Shown here: positions 8,673 through 15,796 of the stretch, piece after piece
How positions within the stretch are numbered: the stretch's first letter is position 1
How the letters are laid out: the number at the start of each line of letters is the position of its first letter
From: Halomonas maura
Lineage (GTDB): Bacteria; Pseudomonadota; Gammaproteobacteria; Pseudomonadales; Halomonadaceae
Assembly: GCF_030409305.1 (NCBI RefSeq)
Contig: NZ_JAUFPQ010000016.1
Location: 124,001-188,000 of the forward strand
DNA length: 64,000 nt
Reading direction: 5' to 3'
Notes under the pieces: model-generated
What the model was told of the DNA's origin: nothing
What the model saw: only the letters and a program-made list of their open reading frames with translations
Databases searched by the model: none
Made by a program: the position numbers and the translations under genes

Positions 8673-9382
8673 GCCTGCAGCCTCTCGAGGTAGGCCGCGC
8701 GGCGGGTATCGCTCAGCGCGAGGATCTGGGGTTCGCTCCAGCCGTAGGCCCGGGCCAGGACATGGATATCATCGAGCAACGCCCGGGCCCGGCCGTCGAG
8801 CTCCTCCCACAGGTAGTCGGCGATATCGAAGCTGGCGGTGTCCCCCTGACCGCAGGCGGGACAGCGGAACGCCAGCGACAGCTCGGCCCAGGGGTCCTGG
8901 GTCTCCAGGGCGGCCTCGGCCGCCTCGATCAACCGGACGAGGGCGGTCTCGTCCTCGGGCAGCGGCGCGTCGGAGGCGAGGCAGTCGCGCAGCAGCTGCA
9001 CGGCCGCCTGCCGTTCGTCGTCGAGGGGCACCAGGCGTGCGAGGTGGCGACTGGTGGGGCGCGTCAGTCGCTGGCCGGCCACCTCGAGGGGCCCGGTGGG
9101 CTCGGCCGACGAGGTCGGGGGCAGCTGCGAGGCATCGAGGGTGAATTCCAGCCGCTCGCCGCAGGCCGGGCAGTCGAGCCAGACCTCCAGGCGGTCGCCG
9201 AAGGCGGTGCAGCGCAAGGCGAACAGCGACGCGTTGCGGTTGCCGAGAGGTTCATCGGCGAGTCGCTCGGGGGGCAGGTCTGGCGCCGCCAGGGCATGGA
9301 GCAACAGGGCGCGGTCGATGGGATGCCGTCGCCGCCCGTGCTCCCAGGCCCACAACAGGCGCTCCGGGGTCAGGGCCATCAT
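8669..9382 (-). CDS. zinc-ribbon baseplate assembly (T4 hub-chaperone-like) eCIS protein
   Basis: The 237-residue protein starts MMALTPERLLWAWEHGRRRHPIDRAL. It has two zinc-ribbon knuckles, CPACGE near residue 72 and CPACGQ near residue 175, separated by a helical stretch. The last 50 residues ('LLDDIHVLARAYGWSEPQILALSDTRRAAYLERL') form a helical hairpin seen at the C-terminus of T4-type baseplate-hub assembly chaperones. This tail also recalls the short Afp6-like protein normally encoded here, so it may be a fused equivalent. The start ATG overlaps the tube gene stop (TGATG); a second ATG follows directly. A longer reading reaching into the tube gene was rejected because it is only a shadow frame. 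Confidence 0.7.
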   Translation of the reverse strand: MMALTPERLLWAWEHGRRRHPIDRALLLHALAAPDLPPERLADEPLGNRNASLFALRCTAFGDRLEVWLDCPACGERLEFTLDASQLPPTSSAEPTGPLEVAGQRLTRPTSRHLARLVPLDDERQAAVQLLRDCLASDAPLPEDETALVRLIEAAEAALETQDPWAELSLAFRCPACGQGDTASFDIADYLWEELDGRARALLDDIHVLARAYGWSEPQILALSDTRRAAYLERLQA

Positions 9383-9906
9383 CAGGCCGGCTCGTTGAAG
9401 CTCGGTTCGCTGGGTTCGGTCACCTCGTAGTCGCGCTCCCAGCCCTCGTTCTCGAGCTTGAGGGTCTGGATGGCGACGGCGTTGGCGTTGGCGTCCAGGT
9501 CGGGCAGGGCCTGGTATTCCGAGACCCAGCAGCGGAACACCTTGTAGGCGAGCGCCAGCTGGCCGGCCTCGTTGTAGACCTCGATGATCAGGTCCTTGCG
9601 GAAGTCCTTGAGCGACACCTCCGCGCCCAGCCCCGCACCGAAGTTCCACACCTTGTTGGCCCATTGTTCGAACTCGGTGTCGTGGGTGACGCCGCGCTCC
9701 AGGGTGATGGCCTCGTACTTGGTGCGCCCCGGCGACTTGCGCGAGGTGGAAGGGTCGCCCCCTTCGCGATGCTCGACCAGTTCGGTACTGCGCTTGAGCG
9801 CCCCGACCTTGCTGATGCCCGCCACGTAGCGGCCTTCCCACTTCACGCGAAACTTGAAGTTCTTGTACGGATCGAAGCGCTGGGCGTTGACGCTGAACTG
9901 TGCCAT
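9382..9906 (-). CDS. eCIS inner tube protein (T4 gp19-like)
   Basis: The 174-residue protein begins MAQFSVNAQRFDPYKNFKFRVKWEGRYVAGISKV. The Phage_T4_gp19 tube fold is recognisable from 'DPYKNFKFRVKW', the loop 'TSRKSPGRTKYEAITLERGVTHD' and 'FEQWANKVW'. Subunits of this family stack as hexamers to make the rigid inner tube that is driven through the target membrane and can carry cargo. It is encoded 12 bases after the sheath gene. Only one tube gene is visible here, whereas Afp/PVC loci have two; the other may lie beyond the left edge or be absent. Confidence 0.9.
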   Translation of the reverse strand: MAQFSVNAQRFDPYKNFKFRVKWEGRYVAGISKVGALKRSTELVEHREGGDPSTSRKSPGRTKYEAITLERGVTHDTEFEQWANKVWNFGAGLGAEVSLKDFRKDLIIEVYNEAGQLALAYKVFRCWVSEYQALPDLDANANAVAIQTLKLENEGWERDYEVTEPSEPSFNEPA

Positions 9907-9918
9907 GGGAGTGCCTCC

Positions 9919-11814
9919 TTACACTTCGAGTTGACCGGCCATCTGCTGAATCTTGATGACCACGAATTCGGCGGGCTTGAGCGGCGCGAAGCCGACGAGG
10001 ATATTCACGACGCCCCGGTCGATGTCGTTCTGGGTGGTGGTCTCGGCATCGCACTTGACGAAGTAGGCCTCGCGGGGGCTGGCGCCCTGGAAGGCGCCCT
10101 GACGGAACAACGTCTGCATGAAGGCGCCGAGATTGAGGCGGATCTGTGCCCACAGGGGCTCGTCATTGGGCTCGAACACCACCCACTGGCTACCGCGGTA
10201 GAGACTCTCCTCGAGGAACAGCACCAGGCGACGCACGGGGATGTACTTGTACTCGTCGGCCTGGGCATCGGCGCCGCGCAGGGTGCGGGCGCCCCAGATG
10301 ACCCTGCCGTAGACGGGAAAACTGCGCAGCGCATTGATGCCGCTCGGGTTGAGGGTGCCGTTCTCGATGTCGTTCATCGGCGCACTCAGGCCGGCGGTAC
10401 CGTTGAGGGTGGCGTCGGTACCCGCGGGCGCCTTCCAGACGCCGCGTGTGGCATCGGTACGGGCACAGACGCCGGCTATGGCACCGGAGGGCGCCATGGC
10501 CCGCTGGCGGAAGGCATCGAGCGGGTCGGCGGCGACGATGGCGGGGAAATACACCGCCGCATTGCGCGACTGGGTCACGGCGTTGGCCCAGGCGGCGATA
10601 TCGGTCAGGTTGCGGCCGGCCACCGCATCGACGATGTAGAAGGCGCGCTCCTCCTCGCATAGGGCGACCGCCGCCTGGATGACCGGGTCGGCCTGGGCCT
10701 CGGGCAGGTCACGCGTCTCGGGGATGCACAGGAGATTGAACAGGTCCACGTCGCGCAGCGCGTAGATGCCGCGCTTGGTGGAGGGGCTGCCGATCAGTTC
10801 GGTCGCGCCCCCCTTGCTGCCGTCGGCGCCCGGTGTGGACGGTACGACGTCGGCGACCTCGTCGGGGCGGTGCTCGGCGGCGCCGGTGAATTCGCGCCCG
10901 CCGTTGGCCAGGCCGAAGCCGATGGTCGCCGCCAGTCCGCCGAAGGCGCCGTTCGCCGCCACCACCGTCGACGAGGCTCCCGTGGCCAGGGAGGCGAGGC
11001 GCAGGCTCCCCGTGCCGCTGGTGTCGCCGTCGAGGCCCGACTCCTCGGCCAGCAGTCGGGACGCGAGGCCGGCGTCGTTGATCGCCGTGTTCAGGGCCGA
11101 GACGAGCCCGCTCATGTCGCCCGGGGTGGCGGGCAGCGTGAGCGAGAACGCCGTGTCGCCGTCCACCGTGCCGGCGATGACGTTGTCGCTGACGGTGAAC
11201 GGGAAGGCGATCGCCTGGCTCACCGCGATGCCCTGGTTGGCATACACCAGACCACCGGTTTCGCTGACGCGAACGAGCTGCGAGGCGTGATTGATCACCG
11301 AGGCGACGTAGTCGGCCGACTGGGGATTCAGGTTGAGGTTGCGATGGGTCTCGAGCGGCACCAGCTGTGAGCCGCTCCCCGAGGCGACGAGCTGCGAGAC
11401 GATGAGGTTGAAGTCGGCATCCGGATTGCGCGTGCCGGTGTGCGTGACCTCCAGGCGCAGTGCATTGGCCCAGGCGCCGGGGCTCGCCGCTGCCACCTCG
11501 AGCACGGTGCCGCTGCCATCGGCGAGTTGCCAGCGTGCCGGTGCATGCCCGCTCGCCACCCGCACCACATAGGCCTCGGTACCGCCGTTGGAGAAGAACT
11601 GGCGCACCGCGTAAGACACCGGGCTGTCGCGGTGCAGGCCGCCGTGGCGGCGCTCGAAGTCGGCGAAACTGGTGATGTGCTGTGCCAGGTCGGGCGTGCC
11701 CTTGGCGGTAAAGCCGACGAAGGCGGCGATGGAAGTGGCGACGCCGTTGATGGTGCGTACTCCACTGGAGAGCTCTTCGATATAGACGCCGGGATACGTC
11801 AGGGAAGATGGCAT
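9919..11814 (-). CDS. eCIS contractile sheath protein
   Basis: The 631-residue protein starts MPSSLTYPGVYIEELSSGVRTINGVATSIAAFVGFTAKGT, the standard N-terminus of phage and eCIS sheath proteins, including the strand used for interlocking. The C-terminal third is also typical: 'GVWKAPAGTDATLNG', 'GINALRSFPVYGRVIWGARTL', 'YKYIPVRRLVLFLEESLYRGSQWVVFEPNDEPLW' and 'IQQMAGQLEV'. The middle (about 90-370) holds a large variable surface domain. Sheath subunits polymerise around the tube and contract to inject it. It is the first gene of the operon. AGAGGA lies 8 bases before the ATG, and upstream is about 1 kb of mostly gene-free DNA that should hold the promoter. Confidence 0.92.
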   Translation of the reverse strand: MPSSLTYPGVYIEELSSGVRTINGVATSIAAFVGFTAKGTPDLAQHITSFADFERRHGGLHRDSPVSYAVRQFFSNGGTEAYVVRVASGHAPARWQLADGSGTVLEVAAASPGAWANALRLEVTHTGTRNPDADFNLIVSQLVASGSGSQLVPLETHRNLNLNPQSADYVASVINHASQLVRVSETGGLVYANQGIAVSQAIAFPFTVSDNVIAGTVDGDTAFSLTLPATPGDMSGLVSALNTAINDAGLASRLLAEESGLDGDTSGTGSLRLASLATGASSTVVAANGAFGGLAATIGFGLANGGREFTGAAEHRPDEVADVVPSTPGADGSKGGATELIGSPSTKRGIYALRDVDLFNLLCIPETRDLPEAQADPVIQAAVALCEEERAFYIVDAVAGRNLTDIAAWANAVTQSRNAAVYFPAIVAADPLDAFRQRAMAPSGAIAGVCARTDATRGVWKAPAGTDATLNGTAGLSAPMNDIENGTLNPSGINALRSFPVYGRVIWGARTLRGADAQADEYKYIPVRRLVLFLEESLYRGSQWVVFEPNDEPLWAQIRLNLGAFMQTLFRQGAFQGASPREAYFVKCDAETTTQNDIDRGVVNILVGFAPLKPAEFVVIKIQQMAGQLEV

Positions 11815-12841
11815 GGCACGAATCCTCTTCAGGGCAGTGCGTGGCGGGATTTACAACTGGTTACCCCGGCGCCGTAGTCTGAAAACGGTACCGATCTCAT
11901 GCTGTGTCGTTTACTTTTCTCAACTTAGTCCGGGGTGTCCCGGTTTGCCATGATGCCGGAAAGGAATTTGCCTGGCCGGCCCATGAGGCGACCGGTTGGC
12001 ATCGGGTGATATTAGAGAAAGTCCAATAAGAACAGGTTCATAGGTGGGTGGATCGACTGCGAAGAGGGTTGGAGGCTGCGCTGAAGTCGGAGCATTATTA
12101 TTTTATGAGTAAATGCATATAAACAACTTGCCTTTATTAGAATATTTTTGACTTATTGAGAGGAGGGGGGGAATTATGCAAAGGAAAGGAAGGTTGCTGG
12201 AACGGGTTTTTGCCCATAAGGCGTCAAAAAGTCATGGTATCTTGGGGTGTCTTGGTTTACCGGATATGGGGGCGAGGTGGGTTCATCCATTGCGGTTCCG
12301 TTCGTCTAGTGAGCCCTTTTTCGGTCGGGAAGGCGCCGGCTAAGGAGGGCTTTGCGGACGGAAGAAGGCGCGGTGATTGCTCGAGAGATCGCCTGTGATC
12401 CCTGCTGCCCTTGGTGGTCGCCATGCCGTGGGCGTACTGACCGGCGAGGCCCCGTCAACGTCACCGGGGCCATGGGAAGCACGACGGCTGCGCTGGAGTG
12501 AGCAAGGCACTAGCAGCCATGCGCTGCCCAGGCGAGATACCCCGACCCTGCCGGGTTGCCTGGAGCAGGTGTGCCGTAAGATGGCCACGGCGTGAGGACT
12601 TTCGTTCTTGCCGCGGACCGGTCATGAATTTGCCTGCCGCTGCGCTGTCGAGCGCAGAACTAGACTGAGAGTGGGCTCTGGCGTGTCCGTGTTGTCGGTA
12701 GTGTCGACCGGGCCAACCAGGTGGCGCTGGGCAGCATGCGGGGGCTGGGCCAGGTGTACTGGCATCGGGGATCCGTACGCCTGTGAGGTCGAAGGCCTGC
12801 ATTGTCCACGGGTGGCAGGTTGGGTGAAGCGAGGGACCGAG
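11815..12841. other. largely non-coding region between eCIS operon and TVP38-type gene
   Basis: About 1 kb lies between two divergently read units, the eCIS sheath gene (leftwards) and a membrane protein (rightwards). Positions about 12060-12170 are visibly AT-rich against the GC-rich background and are the best place for the eCIS promoter and for binding by a MvaT/H-NS-type silencer. I could not assign a convincing promoter. A short frame at 12176-12343 has a strong ribosome-binding site. An inverted repeat (GGCCCCG / CGGGGCC) spans 12448-12471 with a 10-base loop and no T-run. No conserved protein is recognisable in either strand of 12344-12841. Confidence 0.6.
12176..12343 (+). CDS. candidate 55-residue ORF with strong Shine-Dalgarno, function unknown
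   Basis: The ATG at 12176 follows AGGAGG with a 9-base gap, inside the AT-rich stretch upstream of the eCIS operon and on the opposite strand. The predicted peptide (MQRKGRLLERVFAHKASKSH...) is basic and matches no family I know. Codon choice is less GC-biased than in neighbouring genes, so it may be a transferred small gene or simply non-coding sequence with a chance purine run. Confidence 0.25.
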   Translation: MQRKGRLLERVFAHKASKSHGILGCLGLPDMGARWVHPLRFRSSSEPFFGREGAG

Positions 12842-13540
12842 ATGAAGGTCGATCCGCGGCACAGGCGTCAGGCGCTGCTGGGGGGGCTGGCACTGCTGGG
12901 CCTGGTGGCACTGGGGCTCTGGGTCTACCAGTCCGGGTGGCTCGCCCCCGTCCGCCTGGAGCAGCTGGGCCTGAGGCTGGGCCCCTGGGGACCCCCGGTG
13001 CTGGCGGGCGTGATGGCGCTCACGGTGGTGGTGGGGCCGATTCCCACCATGGTGGTCAGCGTGGCGGCGGGGATGATCTATGATCCGCTGCTGGCCTTCC
13101 TGCTCAGCATGGCCGGAGCCCTGCTGGGGGCCGGCCTGAGCTTCTGGATCGCCCGGCTGGTGGGGCGACCGGTCATAGAGCGCTTCTTCCATGGTCACGT
13201 CGCCCTGTTCCCCGAATGCCCCCAGCGCCTGCTCTTCGGCATGGTGCTACTGGCGCGGCTGATTCCCGTGATGTCCTTCGCCCTGGTCAGCTACGCGGCG
13301 GGACTGACCGCGCTGACGACCGGTCGCTTCCTGGTGGCGACGGCGCTGGGCATGTTCCCCATGACCCTGATCTATGTGCTGGCGGGGAAGGGCATCGCCA
13401 TCGACGATAGCCGTGCCATGATCGTTGGCGTGGGGGTCCTCTGCCTGTTGCTCGCCCTGTCGAAGTCGATCGATGCCGGCTGGATACCCTTGCCGAAGCG
13501 TTGGCGGGCGTTCGTCGACCACTTCAGGCATCCCCCCTAG
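12842..13540 (+). CDS. TVP38/TMEM64 (SNARE-associated, DedA-like) membrane protein
   Basis: The 232-residue integral membrane protein has hydrophobic segments at about residues 10-30, 50-75, 80-110, 135-160, 165-190 and 200-215. The family core is visible: 'GPPVLAGVMALTVVVGPIPTMVVSVAAGMIYDPLLAFLLSMAGALLGAGLSFWIARLVGR', then 'LARLIPVMSFALVSYAAGLTALTTGRFLVATALGMFPMTLIYVLAG'. The TVP38/VTT domain is linked to lipid scrambling and membrane homeostasis in other organisms; the substrate here is unknown. The ATG at 12842 comes just before the first transmembrane helix and follows a GAGGGA sequence. Longer in-frame readings add an Arg/Trp-rich segment of low plausibility. It converges with thiI. Confidence 0.8.
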   Translation: MKVDPRHRRQALLGGLALLGLVALGLWVYQSGWLAPVRLEQLGLRLGPWGPPVLAGVMALTVVVGPIPTMVVSVAAGMIYDPLLAFLLSMAGALLGAGLSFWIARLVGRPVIERFFHGHVALFPECPQRLLFGMVLLARLIPVMSFALVSYAAGLTALTTGRFLVATALGMFPMTLIYVLAGKGIAIDDSRAMIVGVGVLCLLLALSKSIDAGWIPLPKRWRAFVDHFRHPP

Positions 13541-13569
13541 GGCTGGCAGCCCAGGCGTCCGCCCCGCGC

Positions 13570-15048
13570 TCAGCGCGGTTCCTGGCGATAGACGCCGAAG
13601 TGTTCCAGGCCGCGGTCGGCCAGGTGCAGCGCCTGCATGCGGCTCATCACGCCCTGGTCGCAGAACAGCAGGTAGTGCCGGTCTCGGGGCAGGGTCGGGG
13701 CGCGGTCCTGCAGTTCGTAGAAGGGAATCTCCAGCAGCGGCACCTCGCTGACCTCCAGCGGTGCGGCCTCCTGCTGCGCCGGCGCGCGGATGTCGATCAC
13801 GCAGGGGGCATGCATCGCCGAGAGTGCCTGCGGCGAGTCCACCGTCAGCACCTCGCCGGGCGTGCTGGCGGGGTCTCCGAGCCGGTCGCTGCGGGTGGTG
13901 ACGGCGGCCTCCAGGGCGGCATCCAGCACCGAGAAGTCGAAGTCGGCCTCGGCGGCTTCGAGCCGCTCGGCGTCGGTCCTGATATGCGGTCGCCGCGAAA
14001 TCACCCCGCAATATTCCGGCATGGTCTCGGCGAAGCGGGCGGTATCGAGGTCCCGTGCCTGGTCGATGATGGCCTGCTTGTCCTCGGTGAGCAGCGGGCG
14101 AAGGATGGGCACCGGGCTGGCGGCATCGATCTGGCCGAGGTTGGTGAGCGTCTGGCTCGACACCTGGGCGATGGCGTCCCCCGTGACCAGCGCCGGGATC
14201 CTCGCCCGCTGGGCGACCCGGCCGGCGGCACGGACCATCATGCGTTTCAGGACGACCCCCATCAGCCCGTCGGGCACGCTGCGCAGGATCTCCCCGACCA
14301 CGCCCTCGAAGGGCACCGAGAGGAAACGGACCCGGTGCGAGGCCCCGTATCGTGCCCACAGATGGTGGGTGACCTCGCGGACCCCGGCCTCGTGAGCCGG
14401 GCCGCCCAGGTTGAAGAAGATGAAGTGCGTCTTCACCCCCCGGCGCATCATGCGCCACGCGGCCACCGGCGAGTCGAAGCCCCCCGACATCAGCGCCAGG
14501 GCCTGGCCCTGAACGCCCAGCGGATAGCCGCCCAGGCCGGGCCAGCGGGCACGGATGACCTGGACGCGATCATCGGTGAGTTCCACCGGCACCACCACCT
14601 CCGGATGGCCAAGATCGACCCTGGCGGAGGGCGCCGCGCGGAGCAGGGCGCCGCCGAGGTGGCGCTCGATGTCTTCCGAGGTGAACTCATGACGCCCGCG
14701 GCGCTTGGTCTTGACGCGAAAGCGACGACCCTCGATGAGCGGGCCCCAGAGGGGGACGAGGCGCTCGGCGATATCGTCCAGGGAGACGAAGGGCACATCC
14801 TCCGCCGCCAGGATCTCCTGGATGCCGGGAATGCGGGCCAGGTCGTCCTCGATGGTCGCGGTGAGGTCATGGCTCAGCCCGGCGGGCAGTCGCACGCGAA
14901 GCGAGTCCCATTGGTCGCGAACCCTTATGCGCTCGTCATGGCGGCGCAGGATGGTGCGGATATTGCCGGTCAGGCAGCGGGTCATCTGCCGCCGGGCCGA
15001 GCGGGACTTGATGGTGATCTCGGGGTGCAGCTTGATCAGGTAGGACAT
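13570..15048 (-). CDS. thiI: tRNA 4-thiouridine synthase ThiI with rhodanese domain
   Basis: The 492-residue protein matches the long, E. coli-type ThiI. It has an N-terminal ferredoxin-like and THUMP region (1-165), a PP-loop adenylation domain with SGGFDS (188-193), and a C-terminal rhodanese domain whose 'LLFCDQGVMSRMQALHLADRGLEHFGVYR' carries the persulfide Cys at about 463. It transfers sulfur from a cysteine desulfurase to uridine 8 of tRNA and also feeds thiazole formation for thiamine. The start is the ATG of MSYLIKLHPEITIKS, the conserved N-terminus; 84 further in-frame codons upstream are not homologous. It is cytoplasmic and appears monocistronic. Confidence 0.95.
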   Translation of the reverse strand: MSYLIKLHPEITIKSRSARRQMTRCLTGNIRTILRRHDERIRVRDQWDSLRVRLPAGLSHDLTATIEDDLARIPGIQEILAAEDVPFVSLDDIAERLVPLWGPLIEGRRFRVKTKRRGRHEFTSEDIERHLGGALLRAAPSARVDLGHPEVVVPVELTDDRVQVIRARWPGLGGYPLGVQGQALALMSGGFDSPVAAWRMMRRGVKTHFIFFNLGGPAHEAGVREVTHHLWARYGASHRVRFLSVPFEGVVGEILRSVPDGLMGVVLKRMMVRAAGRVAQRARIPALVTGDAIAQVSSQTLTNLGQIDAASPVPILRPLLTEDKQAIIDQARDLDTARFAETMPEYCGVISRRPHIRTDAERLEAAEADFDFSVLDAALEAAVTTRSDRLGDPASTPGEVLTVDSPQALSAMHAPCVIDIRAPAQQEAAPLEVSEVPLLEIPFYELQDRAPTLPRDRHYLLFCDQGVMSRMQALHLADRGLEHFGVYRQEPR

Positions 15049-15157
15049 GCGGCGAGGCGTGGAAAAAGTGTCGTGCCATTCTATCAGGCGTCGCCGCGAG
15101 GCGCAGGGGCGTGGCGGCGGGCGGCACCGCGGTGGCCGCCACGCGAGCCCCTCGCGG

Positions 15158-15439
15158 TCAGTAGAGGGCCTGCTCCTCGCGCACGACTTCCTTGAGCAGC
15201 TCCAGGAAGAGGCGGTCGGCCTCGGAGTGCTCGGCGGGATCTTCCGGGATGTGCACGCTGGTGGTATCCGAGATCTCGTTGGCGATGCGGGCCATGACAT
15301 CGGCCTGGTCGCCGTCGCCGAGGCGCTGCCGGGCGATTTCCAGGGACTGTTCGAGGATCTTGGGGTCCTGGAGCAGCTTCTTGATGAAGCTGCGTAGCTC
15401 GTTGATCACACGGGTCTTCTGGATTTCCGATGAGGACAT
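15158..15439 (-). CDS. small conserved protein of unknown function
   Basis: The 93-residue acidic, helical protein begins MSSSEIQKTRVINELRSFIKKLLQDPKILEQSLEIARQ. A textbook AAGGAG sits 6 bases before the ATG; a longer start 16 codons upstream has none. There is no signal peptide, no membrane segment and no cysteine. The pattern 'FIKKLLQDPKILEQSLEIARQRLG...EISDTTSVHIPED' suggests a soluble three-helix protein. I do not recognise a family. It lies alone, about 110 bases downstream of thiI's start on the same strand, and may be co-transcribed with thiI. Confidence 0.65.
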   Translation of the reverse strand: MSSSEIQKTRVINELRSFIKKLLQDPKILEQSLEIARQRLGDGDQADVMARIANEISDTTSVHIPEDPAEHSEADRLFLELLKEVVREEQALY

Positions 15440-15796
15440 GGCGTTCTCCTTGTGCGGGCCGGTGCTGTATTGCCGAGACGATACCATGTTTGGCCCCGGG
15501 CGCGAGAGGCCGGGGCCATGTCGTGTAAGACATCGCTTACATGACTCGTGGTCGATCGCTCACAGGAATTGCCTTGGGACCGGCTGCCAAGTATGACAAT
15601 CCTTGTTAATGTGTGTAACAGTATGTTGCATGTAATGCCTGGAAGAAGGGATTTCTCATGCTGGCGAATGATGGGCCGGCTCCGCAGAACATGAGGCATC
15701 CCCATAACAAGGGCAGGAGGTGGGTAGCCGCCTGGGGTATCGGCCAGGGTGCGCTGCTCGAGCCTTCTCCCATTACGCACAACGAAGGGATCTGCC
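15440..15796. promoter_or_regulatory. gene-free region upstream of the adhesin secretion operon, with inverted repeats
   Basis: Three palindromic elements are visible in this 357-base stretch. GGCCCCGG / CCGGGGCC (15492-15517, 10-base loop) is a strong GC hairpin. TGTAAG-ACATCG-CTTACA (15524-15541) and TGTTA-N7-TAACA (15604-15620) look like operators for a dimeric regulator. The second operator-like repeat contains GTAACA, and its complement TGTTAC occurs twice upstream of the adhesin gene. No ORF of note is present. Confidence 0.45.
15569..15597 (+). promoter_or_regulatory. candidate sigma70 promoter for the type I secretion operon
   Basis: TTGCCT and TATGAC are separated by 17 bases, about 200 bases before the TolC-like gene and between the two operator-like inverted repeats. 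It fits the consensus moderately; no transcript evidence is available. Confidence 0.35.

Noticed and set aside
8669..10153. A long 494-codon reading that merges the zinc-ribbon protein with upstream sequence
   Set aside because: The N-terminal half is an out-of-frame reading of the tube and sheath genes; the real start overlaps the tube stop at 9382.
1..11814. The tail-like cluster considered as a prophage or type VI secretion system
   Set aside because: No capsid, portal, terminase, integrase or lysis genes are visible, and no TssJLM membrane complex or ClpV; the DUF4255, AAA+ and DUF4157 genes instead point to an eCIS.
12461..13198. A 245-codon minus-strand frame before and across the TVP38-type gene
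   Set aside because: His/Gln/Arg-rich shadow of a clear membrane protein on the other strand; no ribosome-binding site or domain.
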